Assembly: GCA_035762175.1 (NCBI GenBank)
Contig: DASTPP010000085.1
Coordinates: 1-46,750, forward strand
Reading direction: 5' to 3'
Source: DASTPP01 sp035762175
Lineage (GTDB): Bacteria > Myxococcota_A > Polyangia > Polyangiales > Polyangiaceae
DNA: 46,750 nucleotides
Shown: piece after piece, positions 12,747 through 21,088 of the stretch
Position numbering within the stretch: position 1 is the first letter of the stretch
Layout: the number at the start of each line of letters is the position of its first letter
Translations under genes and position numbers: made by a program
The notes under the pieces: generated by a model
What the model was told of the DNA's origin: nothing
What the model saw: only the letters and a program-made list of their open reading frames with translations
The model's database searches: none

Positions 12747-13517
12747 ATGCGAGCGCCGCTGCCAGCAGCGACCCCGCCCGGGCCTCTGCCCCCCCCGCCC
12801 GAGCCCGCGGCGCTCGCGGCGCCGCCCCGGCGGGCGGCGCACGGGCTGCGCGACGTCGTCAAGGCGATGGCGATCATCTGGGGCCTCGACCTGCTCTTCT
12901 TCGGCTCGCTCGCCGTCGCGACGGCGCTACGCCCCGGGGGCAAGATCGACGATAGCGTGGGGCTGCGGTTCGCGCCGGTCGACGCCGTCATCACGCTGGG
13001 GGTGTGCTGGCTCTTCGCCTGCCGCAAGTACCGCCGGCCCTTCCGCGACGGGTTCGGGCTCTCAAGCGCGCGCCCGCGCACGGTGCTCGCGGCGGGCCTG
13101 GCGGGGGCCCTGGCCGCGCTCTTCTACGGCCAGCTCGCCGTGCGGGGCATCGGCAATACGCCCACGCCCATGTCCGAGTGGGTGGGCAAGATCGTCAGCA
13201 CCCCCAACGGCTTTCTCTTTCTGCTCGTGACCTTTCCCGCGATCGCGGCGGTCGAAGAGCTCTATTACCGCGGCTTCATCTTCCCCGCGCTGGCCGAGCG
13301 CTGGGGCCTGCTCGTCGCCGCCGCCGTCACGGCCGCCTGGTTCGGGCTTTTGCACCTGCCGCAGCTCCAGGGCAACTGGGTCGCGTTCTCGTACGTCGTC
13401 TCGATGGGCATTTTCTTCACGCTCTTGCGCGCGCGCACCGGGTCGACCGCGCCGGGGCTCACGGCCCACGTGGCCTACAACACGACGCTGCTGCTCGGGG
13501 GCCTTCTCTTCGGCTGA
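12747..13517 (+). CDS. CPBP-family intramembrane glutamic endopeptidase
   Basis: Length 256 aa with about six to eight hydrophobic segments after a Pro/Ala-rich N-terminal tail (residues 1-30). The conserved motifs of the CPBP (Abi/Rce1) family are present: VEELYYRGF at 169-177 (Glu pair E170-E171 and R175), WFGLLHL with H203, and HVAYN with H241 and N245. Family members cleave within membranes, for example CAAX-processing Rce1, or serve in bacteriocin self-immunity; the substrate here is unknown. It is 56 bp downstream of the methyltransferase and may be cotranscribed. Confidence 0.92.
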   Translation: MRAPLPAATPPGPLPPPPEPAALAAPPRRAAHGLRDVVKAMAIIWGLDLLFFGSLAVATALRPGGKIDDSVGLRFAPVDAVITLGVCWLFACRKYRRPFRDGFGLSSARPRTVLAAGLAGALAALFYGQLAVRGIGNTPTPMSEWVGKIVSTPNGFLFLLVTFPAIAAVEELYYRGFIFPALAERWGLLVAAAVTAAWFGLLHLPQLQGNWVAFSYVVSMGIFFTLLRARTGSTAPGLTAHVAYNTTLLLGGLLFG

Positions 13518-13585
13518 TCCGGGCGAGGGCTCGCGCGCTCGCCGCGAGCGGGGCCCCGGCGCGCCCGGGGCGCGTCAGCGTCGTT

Positions 13586-13662
13586 CGCGCCCCGCGCCCC
13601 GCGCCCCGCGCCACGCGCCACGCGCCACGCGCCCCGCGCCTCGTGCCTCGCGCCCCGCGCCT
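13586..13662. repeat. Heptanucleotide tandem array, 11 copies of CGCGCC(C/A/T)
   Basis: Eleven consecutive 7-bp units run from 13586 to 13662: three CGCGCCC, three CGCGCCA, then mixed units with one T substitution in the fourth or third base. The array lies in the 157-bp spacer between two convergent genes (ends at 13517 and 13675). No terminator hairpin with a T-run is visible there. Confidence 0.9.
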
Positions 13663-13674
13663 CGGCGCGCGGGG

Positions 13675-14274
13675 TCAGCGGTGCAGCGCCGTCGACGCCG
13701 CCATGAAGGCCGCTGACACGGCGAGCAGCCCGGCGATGAGGGCGCCGCGGGGCCGCGCCGGGCGCCCCGGCCCGAGCGCCAGGGCGAGCGCCACCGAGAG
13801 CGGCCCGAGCGCCCCGAGCTCGAGGAGCAGGTTGCGGTACAAGAGCGGGTTCCGAAGCTCGAGCCGCCCGGCGCTCGGCAGCAGCCCGAAGGGCAGGCGA
13901 AAGCGCCGATCGCTCGCCGGCCACAAGAGCGGCAGTGCCGTGACGCCCACGAGCAAATCGAGCGCGAGGTGCGAGAGCCCCGCCCCGAGGGCCTGCGCCC
14001 CGCGCCGCGCGAGCGCCCGGCCCCGGACGCCCGCCGCCCAGAGCGCGGCCGCGGTGAGCGCCGGCAAGAGCGCGGCGAGCGCGAGCGAGTGCGTGACGCG
14101 CAGGCGCCGATCGGGCCCGCGGTCGAGGGCCCGGATCAGGTAGTCGAGGTCGGGCGCCAGGGCGAGGGCGACGAGCCAGCCGAGCCAGAGCGCCCGGTCG
14201 CGCCGGGCGCGCGGCCGCGGGGCCAGGGCGAAGGCAGTAGCGGCGGCGAGCGCGTGCCCAGCGAACGACGACAT
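13675..14274 (-). CDS. YdjM-type inner-membrane metal-dependent hydrolase (DUF457) family protein
   Basis: Length 199 aa, starting MSSFAGHALAAATAFAL. Several membrane helices are evident. Conserved polar residues fit the YdjM/LexA-binding inner-membrane family: H7 near the N-terminus, an Asp pair in LAPDLDYL, RVTHSLALA (Thr-His-Ser), and GLSHLALDLLVG (His...Asp) followed by PLLWP. Family proteins are predicted membrane-embedded metal-dependent hydrolases with poorly known substrates. It is convergent with the CPBP gene and followed, 57 bp upstream on the same strand, by the end of the M28 peptidase gene, so they may share a transcript. Confidence 0.85.
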   Translation of the reverse strand: MSSFAGHALAAATAFALAPRPRARRDRALWLGWLVALALAPDLDYLIRALDRGPDRRLRVTHSLALAALLPALTAAALWAAGVRGRALARRGAQALGAGLSHLALDLLVGVTALPLLWPASDRRFRLPFGLLPSAGRLELRNPLLYRNLLLELGALGPLSVALALALGPGRPARPRGALIAGLLAVSAAFMAASTALHR

Positions 14275-14331
14275 GCCCGCGAGCGTAGCGCCCCCGGTGC
14301 CCGGGCGGGCCCCCTCGCTCGCGGGGGTCGC

Positions 14332-15846
14332 CTACTCGTTGGCGGGGCGGGGGAAGGTGACGGGGCTCTTGTGGCCCGCTTGGTCGACGGCGCGCAGGCC
14401 GAAGAAGTAATTGTCTTTCGACAGGCGGGGCACGGTGTAGCGCGTGACGTTGCCGACCTCGATGACGTCCGTCCACAGGGTTTCGTCGGTCTCGCGGTAG
14501 ACGATCTCGTAGCCCGCGAGGTCCGACTCGGGGTTCGCGTCCCAGGCGATCTCGGTGTCGTTGGTGAGCTTGGCGGTGATGATGCGCACGTTCTTGGGCG
14601 ACGAGGGGCCGCGCGCCAGGGCGGCGAGCGAGGCGGCGTTGACCCGGGCGACGCGGGTCAGGTAGGCGAAGTCGATGAAGTCGGGCAGGTCGCCGAAGAC
14701 GGTGCCACCCTCGGTGCGGACGTCCTGGTGCTGGTGGGCGTAGTCTTCGTGCGGCTCGGTGAAGCGTACGGCGGCGTAGCCCTGCTGCAAAAAGGGGATG
14801 TGATCGCCGCCGCGGCGGTAGCGGTCGCGGCGGTGAATGATCTGCACCTTCATGTCGGTCGCGTTGTTCTCGGCGGCGTCCTTGACGAAGCGGGCGAGCT
14901 GGCGGGCGGGCGAGTCGTTCTCGCCGCCGACCGAGCGCCGAGTGTTGGCCTCTTCGGGGGTTTCGGCCGTGGGCACGCCTTCGGCGAAGAGGCGTATCAC
15001 GTGCGGGTCGCTCTCGCCGTTGTCGCCCTTGGGGCTGCCGACGATGTCGTTGGTGAACATGGCGGCGACGTTGACGCCGGCGAGCTTGGCCTGGGTGGCG
15101 AAGCGGGTCGAGCCGTAGAGGCCCTGCTCTTCGCCCGCGACGGCCATGAAGACGATGGTGGCGTCGAAGTCGCGGGTGGCCATGACGCGCGCCATCTCGA
15201 GCACGGCGGCGACGCCCGAGGCGTCGTCGTCGGCGCCGGGGGCGTCGCAGGCGGCGTTGACGGGGTCGGTGCACATCGAGTCGTAGTGGCCGCTGACGAC
15301 GTAGGTGCGGCCGACCGACTCGGGCTGGGTGCCCTTCAGGGTGGCGACGACGTTGGTGATGGTGGTCGGCACGGGGATGCGCGGGGCGACCCCCTGCACG
15401 TAGCTCTGCAGCTCGACCGTCATGCGCCCGCCCGAGGTGGCCGCGATCGCCTCGAACCGCGAGCGCAGCCAGTCGCGCGCGGCGCCGATGCCGCGGGCCG
15501 GGTCGTCTTGCGCCGAGAGCGTGTTGCGGGTGCCGAACGAGACCAGCGTGCGGACGCTGTCTTCGACGTTGGCCTCGCTCATCTCTTTCAGCATCTCTTT
15601 GATGTCGGCCGGCACCTTCTTGTCGCGGCCGTAGTCGTCGCGCCGCGCCCCGTCGTCGAGCGACGCCAGCGAGGGGGCGTCGCGGCCGGGGCGGGCCGGG
15701 GCGGCGAGCGCCTCGGGCCCCGCGGGGGCGGGCTCGTTGCAGTACGCGAGCAGCGGCGCGAGCAAGAGCAGCGAGGCGCCGACGGCGCGCGCGGCGCGGC
15801 CGCGCGGGGCCGGGGCACAGAGAGAATACGGGCGGGGGCTTGCCAT
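14332..15846 (-). CDS. Secreted M28-family metallopeptidase with C-terminal fibronectin-III-like domain
   Basis: Length 504 aa from ATG 15846, preceded by GAGGAG seven bases upstream; an ATG 17 codons further out lacks this. A hydrophobic leader ends LLLAPLLAYC, possibly a lipoprotein site. The M28 di-zinc centre is complete: SGHYDS (His), GADDDASG (bridging Asp), AGEEQGLYG (catalytic Glu then ligand Glu), TNDIVG (Asp), GGDHIPF (His). These occur in the family order. The last 90 residues (PKNVRIITAKLTNDTEIAWD to FGLRAVDQAGHKS) look like a fibronectin type III fold. Likely an aminopeptidase used in extracellular protein degradation, fitting a predatory or saprophytic life style. Confidence 0.93.
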   Translation of the reverse strand: MASPRPYSLCAPAPRGRAARAVGASLLLLAPLLAYCNEPAPAGPEALAAPARPGRDAPSLASLDDGARRDDYGRDKKVPADIKEMLKEMSEANVEDSVRTLVSFGTRNTLSAQDDPARGIGAARDWLRSRFEAIAATSGGRMTVELQSYVQGVAPRIPVPTTITNVVATLKGTQPESVGRTYVVSGHYDSMCTDPVNAACDAPGADDDASGVAAVLEMARVMATRDFDATIVFMAVAGEEQGLYGSTRFATQAKLAGVNVAAMFTNDIVGSPKGDNGESDPHVIRLFAEGVPTAETPEEANTRRSVGGENDSPARQLARFVKDAAENNATDMKVQIIHRRDRYRRGGDHIPFLQQGYAAVRFTEPHEDYAHQHQDVRTEGGTVFGDLPDFIDFAYLTRVARVNAASLAALARGPSSPKNVRIITAKLTNDTEIAWDANPESDLAGYEIVYRETDETLWTDVIEVGNVTRYTVPRLSKDNYFFGLRAVDQAGHKSPVTFPRPANE

Positions 15847-15904
15847 GGGGCTCTCCTCGTCGGGGTGGGGCGCGGAGGCGCGGGCTTCGGGGGCCACGAT
15901 GCCG

Positions 15905-16030
15905 CGCTAGGGGGGGCGAAGCGGTAGCAGTTTTTCGTGCCCGACGAACTCTTGCGCGGACACTTTTCGCCCTTGGAGAGCATTTTTTAACGAAACGTTT
16001 TCGCTCCCGAACGAAAGCGCCCCCGGGCGG
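15905..16030. other. AT-richer promoter-like patch upstream of the M28 gene
   Basis: Within the spacer 15847-16309 this patch is much less GC-rich than its surroundings. It contains CGAAACGTTTTCG at about 15990, a near-palindrome, and a run of T at 15985. It is the plausible promoter/operator zone of the minus-strand peptidase gene. No specific sigma-factor motif could be assigned. The remainder of the spacer is the 31-bp repeat array. Confidence 0.35.
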
Positions 16031-16087
16031 GGCCGGTCTCGCGGAGCGATTCGCCTTGACGGGCGCCAGCGGCCGCCCGCCGCCCGC

Positions 16088-16242
16088 GTTCTCGGGCGCT
16101 CCTCCGGCTCGCCCCCATGGTCTCGGGCGGTCCCTCGGCGCAGACTCGTGTTCTCGGGTGGTCCCTCGGCGCAGACTCGTGTTCTCGGGCGGTCCCTCGG
16201 CCCACCCCTGCGTTCTCGGGCGCTCGCCCCGCGAGGGGGGCC
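16088..16242. repeat. 31-bp tandem repeat array, five units
   Basis: Units start at 16088, 16119, 16150, 16181 and 16212. Each begins G(T/G)TCTCGGG, and the middle units continue with GGTCCCTCGGCGCAGACTCG. Units 2 and 3 are nearly identical, and the outer units diverge in their second half. The array lies between the starts of M28 and the end of the Cys-rich lipoprotein gene, on neither coding sequence. It has no CRISPR-like constant-repeat/variable-spacer division. Confidence 0.85.
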
Positions 16243-16309
16243 GCCTGCCCTCGCGCCAGAGACGCCGGGGGGGCGGTTGCGCGGCCCTCACCCCCGCGGG
16301 GGCGGCCCC

Positions 16310-17029
16310 TCACTGGCCCGGCGTGGCCGTCTGGGTGACCACGCAGTGGCCCGCGGCCTGGTCGCAGGTCGCGACGTACCCTGGCGGGAACCCCACGATG
16401 CACTTCGGGCAAGCCACGCCCTGCGAGCAGAGCTGCGCCTTGAGCTCGGCGCGCTTGTCGGCCCGCACGGCGACGAGCTGAAGCGGGTCGCCCGCACCAC
16501 AAACCCCGCAGCAGCTGCCGTAGTCGAGCGCGCACTCGTCGTTCGACTGGCAAGCCGACAGGGCGTGCTTCGAGATCTCGACGACCTGGCAGGCGCCGCC
16601 CTCGCAGAAGGCTTGCAAATCGGGGTTGAGCTGCGTCGCGCACTCGACGAAGCAGGCCGACGGCAAGGGGTCGGGGCAGAGCTGGTCTTCGTAGCCTTCG
16701 ACGGCCGAGCTCGGTATCGCGTGGTAGCCCCCCGGCGCCGGCTTGCCGCAAACGTTACCGCAGCAGACCTTGTCGACGAGCGCGCAGGTGCCCGGCCCCG
16801 GGCAGGCCGTCGCCGGCGAGCCCGCCGCCCCGGCCCCGCCCGCACCCCCGCCGGTGCCCTCGCCCCCGCCGGCAGCCCCCGGGCCCCCGGCGGCCCCCGA
16901 GCCACCCGTGCCGCCTGTGCCTGCCGTCGGGGCCCCGGGGTCATCGGACGAGCCGCAATCGGCGAGCGCGGCGGACGCGAGCGAGCCCGCGGCCAGAGCC
17001 GCGAGTGGCCGCTTGAACCATGGCATCAT
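16310..17029 (-). CDS. Cys-rich exported lipoprotein, unknown function
   Basis: Length 239 aa, with two adjacent ATGs at 17029/17026 and GAGG upstream. The leader (PWFKRPLAALAAGSLASAALADC) ends in a Cys followed by GSSDD, typical of a lipoprotein, with LADC as a weak lipobox. A Gly/Ala-rich linker of about 45 residues then leads to a domain with about 18 Cys residues (for example TCALVDKVCCGNVCG, ECALDYGSCCGVCG), probably disulphide-bonded outside the cell. The CxxDxxCC-type spacing occurs in many myxobacterial surface lipoproteins. I recognise no enzyme motif. Located between the 31-bp repeat array and the JmjC-like gene. Confidence 0.85.
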   Translation of the reverse strand: MMPWFKRPLAALAAGSLASAALADCGSSDDPGAPTAGTGGTGGSGAAGGPGAAGGGEGTGGGAGGAGAAGSPATACPGPGTCALVDKVCCGNVCGKPAPGGYHAIPSSAVEGYEDQLCPDPLPSACFVECATQLNPDLQAFCEGGACQVVEISKHALSACQSNDECALDYGSCCGVCGAGDPLQLVAVRADKRAELKAQLCSQGVACPKCIVGFPPGYVATCDQAAGHCVVTQTATPGQ

Positions 17030-17201
17030 GGCAGCCTCGGCCCCAGCGTAACGCCGGAGGCGAGGCCCGCAAAGCGAAACCGAGGGGCCGGCGGGCCCAC
17101 GACCCGGGCGGTCGGGCGTTCGCGCCGTTCGGCCCGCGGCCGGTCGAGGGCGCGCGTCGTGAATCGGCCGCCGGGCGAAGGGAGCTTTGGCCAGACAGAG
17201 C

Positions 17202-18059
17202 TTACCCCCCGATCGGGCAGGTCTGCGTCGTGACCGAGATCGAGGGCTCGATGTTGTGAAAGTAATGATACCAATACGCCGGGAAGAACACGAGGTCGCC
17301 CTCGTCGAGCGGCGAGTACGAGAGCTCGGGGCACCCCTTGAAGACGGGGTGCTCGTGCATCGGCAGGCCCCCGCCGCCGGCGCCCCACGCCTCGGGGCGC
17401 AGCTCGAGGCCGGGCGGGTCGGCGAAGAAGTCGCAGTCGCCCTTCGCGAGCATGCCGCGCTGCTCGTCGCTCACGGCCATGTGCCGCTCGGCGCCGGGCG
17501 GCAAGAGCGTCACGTGCTTTCGCCCCCGGACGACGCCGACGAAGTTGTGCGTCCAGTCGTAGTGGCAGTTGGTTTTGGTCGAGGGCACGCCGCAAAACAA
17601 GAACGTGCTGAACCGGAACGCCTCGGGCTCGGGGAAGAGCGACGCGATCTCGTACTCGGCCAGCAGCGGCCCGCGCAGCGGGCCGAAGTGCCTCATGTAA
17701 GGCAGCTTCTCGGTCGCCGACGGCGGCGTCGGCAGGGCGCTCGCGTACTCGGCGGGCGTCTTCTTCGAGAACGCGACGTCGAGGTAGTCGGCCACGTCCA
17801 TCGACAGAGACTGACCTTCTTCGTAGCGAAAGACGTGCTGCCTCTGGCCGAGCGCGCCCTTCAGGTACTCGGGCGTCCAGGTGCGGAAGCAGGGCCAGTC
17901 GCGCAGCGCCCCGGTGATGATCACGGGGCGATCTTGGCAGTAGAACTCGTCGAAGAAGAAGCGCACCCCCGACGCCGGGATTCTCGGAACCTGGTACGCC
18001 TCGGGGATGGCCCGCAGCGCCCCGAGGGCGTGGCCCGCGCGGGCGAGCGCCGACGTCAT
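17202..18059 (-). CDS. Cupin-8 / JmjC-type Fe(II), 2-oxoglutarate-dependent oxygenase
   Basis: Length 285 aa. The protein shows the JmjC/FIH-like layout: RPVIITGALRDWPCFRTWTPEYL near residue 44-66, metal ligands H166 and D168 in NCHYDWTHN, a 2OG/phosphate-binding region VRGRKHVTLLPPG, and third ligand H265 in GDLVFFPAYWYHYFHN. Family enzymes hydroxylate protein side chains or small molecules in the cytosol. The C-terminal PSISVTTQTCPIG replaces the usual dimer helix, so it is the compact form. No signal peptide. Target unknown. Confidence 0.9.
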   Translation of the reverse strand: MTSALARAGHALGALRAIPEAYQVPRIPASGVRFFFDEFYCQDRPVIITGALRDWPCFRTWTPEYLKGALGQRQHVFRYEEGQSLSMDVADYLDVAFSKKTPAEYASALPTPPSATEKLPYMRHFGPLRGPLLAEYEIASLFPEPEAFRFSTFLFCGVPSTKTNCHYDWTHNFVGVVRGRKHVTLLPPGAERHMAVSDEQRGMLAKGDCDFFADPPGLELRPEAWGAGGGGLPMHEHPVFKGCPELSYSPLDEGDLVFFPAYWYHYFHNIEPSISVTTQTCPIGG

Positions 18060-18402
18060 GGTCGATCGCTATCCGAGGCGCCGGCGCCGGTCAATCGGCC
18101 CCGCCGCCCGCGGCGAAGGGCGCGAGCGCGTCGTCGGCGGGCCGCAAGGTGGACGGCGAACGTCGCGAGCGCGGCCGTCAAGCGCCGTCGCCGGCGAACC
18201 GTCTGGCCCGCCCGGGGCGCCGCGCTCTGGCCCTCCGCGGTGTGGGGGCGTGGCGCGATTCGAACCGGTGGTAGCGGCCGCCGCCACCCGAACGACACGC
18301 CCACCAGGAGCCGGCGCCGGCGCGAGGCCATTCGAACCAGCGTCTCCCCACCCCGCCGCGCGCGCGACGCCGCCAGCCGGCGGCGCCGCCGGCATCGGCC
18401 GC
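18060..18402. other. 343-bp GC-rich spacer without recognisable gene
   Basis: The spacer lies upstream of the JmjC-like gene and downstream of the Kazal gene (both minus strand). It contains two GATTCGAACC/CATTCGAACC tracts (18258 and 18331) that resemble a tRNA T-loop complement, but no foldable tRNA surrounds them. It is otherwise GC-rich and featureless. A promoter for the JmjC gene should lie at its left end. Confidence 0.4.
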
Positions 18403-19266
18403 TCAGCCCCCGTCCGGGGCCTCGGTCGGCTCGCCCTCGTCGCAGGGGCCCGGGTGGGCGATCACCGCGCCCGCCTGGTGGGCCGCGCAGCGGTTGCCGT
18501 ACGTCCGGCCGTCGCAGCCGCACACCGGGTCGTACTCGAAGGTGCAAAAGCCCGCCGGCTCGCACCTGCCCGCGAGGTCGGCGACGAAGCACTCGCCCTC
18601 GGGGTAGACGCACACCTCATCGGGCCCGCAGCTCAGGCCCGCGATGCCGCCGCAGAGGCAGCCCGCCCCCTCGTACTCGCCCGCGTGCTCGACCTCGACG
18701 CCCGCCAGCATGGCGGCGCAGTTTTTCGCGTACGAGTGGTCGTCGCAGCCGCAGACCGGCTCGTCGGGCGCGTCGCACGACGCGGGCTGCGGGCGGCAGA
18801 CGCCCTCGATGCCCGCGGCCCCGCACGAGCCCGGCGGCCGCTGGCAGAACTCGCCCTCGCCGCACTCGAGCCCGAGCGGCCCGCCGCACGCCCGCTCGCA
18901 GGCCCCGGCGCGCGCCGCCGACACGCCCGCCGAGGCCGCCTCGCACGCGTTGCCGTACGTGCGCCCGTCGCAGCCGCAGACCGGGCGGTATTCGCGCGTG
19001 CAGAAGCGCGGCCGCGGGGCGCACTCGCCGGCCTCGCCCTCCATGCCGCAGGCGTCTGCCGGCTCGAAGCGGCAGAAGCGGCCTTCGCCGCAAGCCCCGA
19101 GGTCCGCCGCGCCGCACGCGTCACCCGGCCCGCCCGTCGGCTCGGTGATGGCCGCCCTATCGCCGCCGTCGCCGGCCGGCGACCGGTCGACTTCGGTCGA
19201 GCAAGCCCAGGTGAGCGCGGCCAAGAGCGGAATCGTGACGGAGCGAACGAAGCTAGACGTGGTCAT
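18403..19266 (-). CDS. Lipoprotein with three Kazal-type serine protease inhibitor domains
   Basis: Length 287 aa from ATG 19266 (MTTSSFVRSVTIPLLAALTWAC). This start gives a clean leader and lipobox-like end, whereas the longer frame to 19452 adds an Arg-rich tail. Three repeats share the Kazal core: PVCGCDGRTYGNACEA, PVCGCDDHSYAKNCAA and PVCGCDGRTYGNRCAA. Each is preceded by a Cys-rich stretch (CGEGRFCRFEPADACG, CGEGEFCQRPPGSCG, CGPDEVCVYPEGECF) of a kind often paired with Kazal domains in myxobacterial surface proteins. The likely role is inhibition of extracellular serine proteases of self or prey. The binding loops are not resolved. Confidence 0.93.
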   Translation of the reverse strand: MTTSSFVRSVTIPLLAALTWACSTEVDRSPAGDGGDRAAITEPTGGPGDACGAADLGACGEGRFCRFEPADACGMEGEAGECAPRPRFCTREYRPVCGCDGRTYGNACEAASAGVSAARAGACERACGGPLGLECGEGEFCQRPPGSCGAAGIEGVCRPQPASCDAPDEPVCGCDDHSYAKNCAAMLAGVEVEHAGEYEGAGCLCGGIAGLSCGPDEVCVYPEGECFVADLAGRCEPAGFCTFEYDPVCGCDGRTYGNRCAAHQAGAVIAHPGPCDEGEPTEAPDGG

Positions 19267-19790
19267 GGCGCAGAAACCTTTCGTCGTATTGCCGAGGTAT
19301 CGTGCCCGCCGCCGCGGCCCCGGGGTGCGAACGCGCCCGGGGTAGGGCCGGCGAAGCACCGGCGCGCTGTGCAGCATCCGGGCCGGCCCCCCGCGCCTTC
19401 GCCGACGGGCGCGTTCGCGCGGCGCGAGCGGCCTGAAGGGCAAAGCCGCCACGTGGCGCGCTTGACGCAGAGCGAGGCGATTCGCCCGCCCCGCGGTCGC
19501 GCCGCCCGACCGGGCCGCGCTCGAGCCCTGCGGTCGTCGTCGCTCGCCGGCCTATCGCGAAAAAAGCTGCTCCGCCGCGGCGTCGGCCTGCGCCGGAAGG
19601 CGTGCGCAAAGGGGCCGCGCGCGGCGCGCCATCGGCACCTCGACTTCAACCGTCGCGAACCGATGGGGCCGTGTCAGGGCGGCGCCTAGCACGCCGCATG
19701 CTCTGGCTTCCGGACGAGGCGGGCGAATACGTTCGTAATGGCAAAGAGATTGTCGGCTCGGCGCTCCGTGCGCGCCCGGGGCGGCGCCGC
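19267..19790. other. 524-bp spacer, no gene recognised
   Basis: Both flanking genes are on the minus strand. Long open frames across it read as Arg/Ala/Pro-rich low-complexity sequence and match nothing I know. The 120 bp next to 19267 probably contain the promoter of the Kazal lipoprotein gene. A short less GC-rich stretch lies at 19720-19760. No repeats or RNA genes were seen. Confidence 0.4.
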
Positions 19791-20282
19791 TCAGCGCGCC
19801 CGAACGCCCACCACGATGACGCGCGCGCCTTCGGGCCCCGCGACGCCGAAGTGCCCCTGGCCGAGCTTGACGACGTGCACGTCGCCGGCGCCGAGCCGCG
19901 CCTCGTGCTCTTCGCCCCCGGGGCCCACGGTCGTCATCGTCATCGAGCCCTCGAGCACGTAGTACACCTCTTCGGTGTCGCGGTGCACGTGCAGCCCGAC
20001 GCCGGCGCCCGGCTCGAACGTCGCGTCGATCATCAGCTCGAGCGGCGCCGTGAAGATGCGCTCGGCCTGCGCCCCCTCTTCGGAGAGCAGCCAGGTGGCG
20101 TACTCGTTGCCGCCCCCGCGGCGTGCCCCCCGCTCGGCCGGGTTCTCGTGCGGCGCCTCGTAATGCACGCGCGCCATTCGCGCGCCCTGCTTGTTGACGG
20201 CCCAGCCGAGCGGGCCATCGTAAACGGGGCGCCGCTCGGCGTGGAAGGCGGCCCCGGGCTGGTGGTCTTGTTTTCGCGTCAT
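19791..20282 (-). CDS. Single-domain cupin protein
   Basis: Length 163 aa. The C-terminal two thirds are a cupin: motif 1 PGAGVGLHVHRDTEEVYYVLEGSM (metal ligands HxH...E) and motif 2 GAGDVHVVKLGQGHFGVAGPE. The N-terminal part (AAFHAERRPVYDGPLGWAVN) resembles phosphomannose-isomerase-like cupins that bind small polar ligands. The function (isomerase, dioxygenase or sensor) cannot be told. Its ATG lies only 3 bp after the stop codon of the VOC remnant on the same strand, as in an old operon. Confidence 0.85.
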   Translation of the reverse strand: MTRKQDHQPGAAFHAERRPVYDGPLGWAVNKQGARMARVHYEAPHENPAERGARRGGGNEYATWLLSEEGAQAERIFTAPLELMIDATFEPGAGVGLHVHRDTEEVYYVLEGSMTMTTVGPGGEEHEARLGAGDVHVVKLGQGHFGVAGPEGARVIVVGVRAR

Positions 20283-20285
20283 GGC

Positions 20286-20430
20286 CTAGGTGGGTCGGTG
20301 GCACGCGAGCTCGACGTCGTGCCCGTCGGGGTCGCGCACGAACGCAGCGTAGTCGCTCGGGCGAACGTACGCGAGCCCCTTCGGGGCGCCGTCGTCGGCC
20401 CCGCCGGCCCCGAGGGCCGCGCAGGATGCC
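20286..20430 (-). pseudogene. C-terminal remnant of a VOC (glyoxalase/bleomycin-resistance) protein
   Basis: Minus-strand frame ending at TAG 20286-20288 reads VEASCAALGAGGADDGAP then YVRPSDYAAFVRDPDGHDVE and LACHRPT. This is the C-terminal half of a VOC-fold protein, with the final metal-ligand Glu in DGHDVELACH. The first half, with its own HxxE-type ligands, is missing; upstream sequence is only Gly/Arg/Pro low complexity. At about 48 codons it is too short to be functional. It immediately precedes the cupin gene. Confidence 0.6.
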
Positions 20431-20655
20431 TCGACCCGCCCATCGCCGTGGTGCCCGCCCGCGCGGGGGCCGAGGGCGCGGCCGCCGGCCCCGCGCCCGC
20501 GCGCCCGGCCGGGCCGCCCCCCGGGCGCCGTCAAAATGTCCGGAAGGCCAGCGCGCCTGTCATCTTGGCAAAGGGGCGGTTATTCGAAAAGCATCGATCG
20601 CGTTACCGCGCCGAGGCCGGAAGAACGGCGCGCCGCCGGGGGTTCTCTCGGCACC

Positions 20656-20949
20656 ATGACGACGCCCGCTCACGTTGCCCCGACCGCCTTCGACGTCCCC
20701 GCCGCGACCGACCGCCGGCCCTCCGCGCTCTGGTGGTCGAAGTTCGAAATCTTGTTCGGCCTCGGCGCCGCCGGCCTCGGCGTCGTCTGGGCCGGCGAGG
20801 CGGGCGCGTGCGCCTGGCTCGCGCCCGGCCTCTGCTCGCTCGGCGGCTACCTCGCGCTCGCCGGCCACCGCAGCCACCTCTACGACGCGATGGTCCGCCA
20901 GACGGCCGCCACCCTGGCGCGCCTCGCGCTGCCCCGCGCCGGCGCGTGA
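20656..20949 (+). CDS. Small membrane protein, unknown function
   Basis: Length 97 aa from ATG 20656 (TTPAHVAPTAFDVPAATDRR). Two likely membrane helices: FEILFGLGAAGLGVVWAGEA and CAWLAPGLCSLGGYLALAG, followed by a short tail GHRSHLYDAMVRQTAA. Small proteins of this layout are widespread in Gram-negative bacteria, but I do not recognise a function. It is divergent from the VOC remnant/cupin pair. The spacer between them (20431-20655) contains a less GC-rich patch at 20540-20620 that may hold both promoters. Confidence 0.7.
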   Translation: MTTPAHVAPTAFDVPAATDRRPSALWWSKFEILFGLGAAGLGVVWAGEAGACAWLAPGLCSLGGYLALAGHRSHLYDAMVRQTAATLARLALPRAGA

Positions 20950-21088
20950 GAGGGGCCTCTGCCCCGGGGGCGCCCGGCCGCGCGCCCGCGCCCCTCGGCG
21001 CGGCCCGCCGGCCGCCTTGCCGCCGAAGAAGGTGCCGACGCGGTTGGCGACGTCGGTCGCCGCCGCGCCGCTCGGCGCGGGCCGCGTG

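Noticed and set aside
13475..16291. 938-codon minus-strand frame through the YdjM-like and M28 genes
   Set aside because: Arg/Pro/Gly-rich shadow of the two real genes; it crosses the heptamer array and has no start context.
18251..18345. Possible tRNA (TTCGAA T-loop-like tracts in the spacer)
   Set aside because: The flanking bases do not form a T-stem, and no anticodon or acceptor stems can be drawn on either strand.
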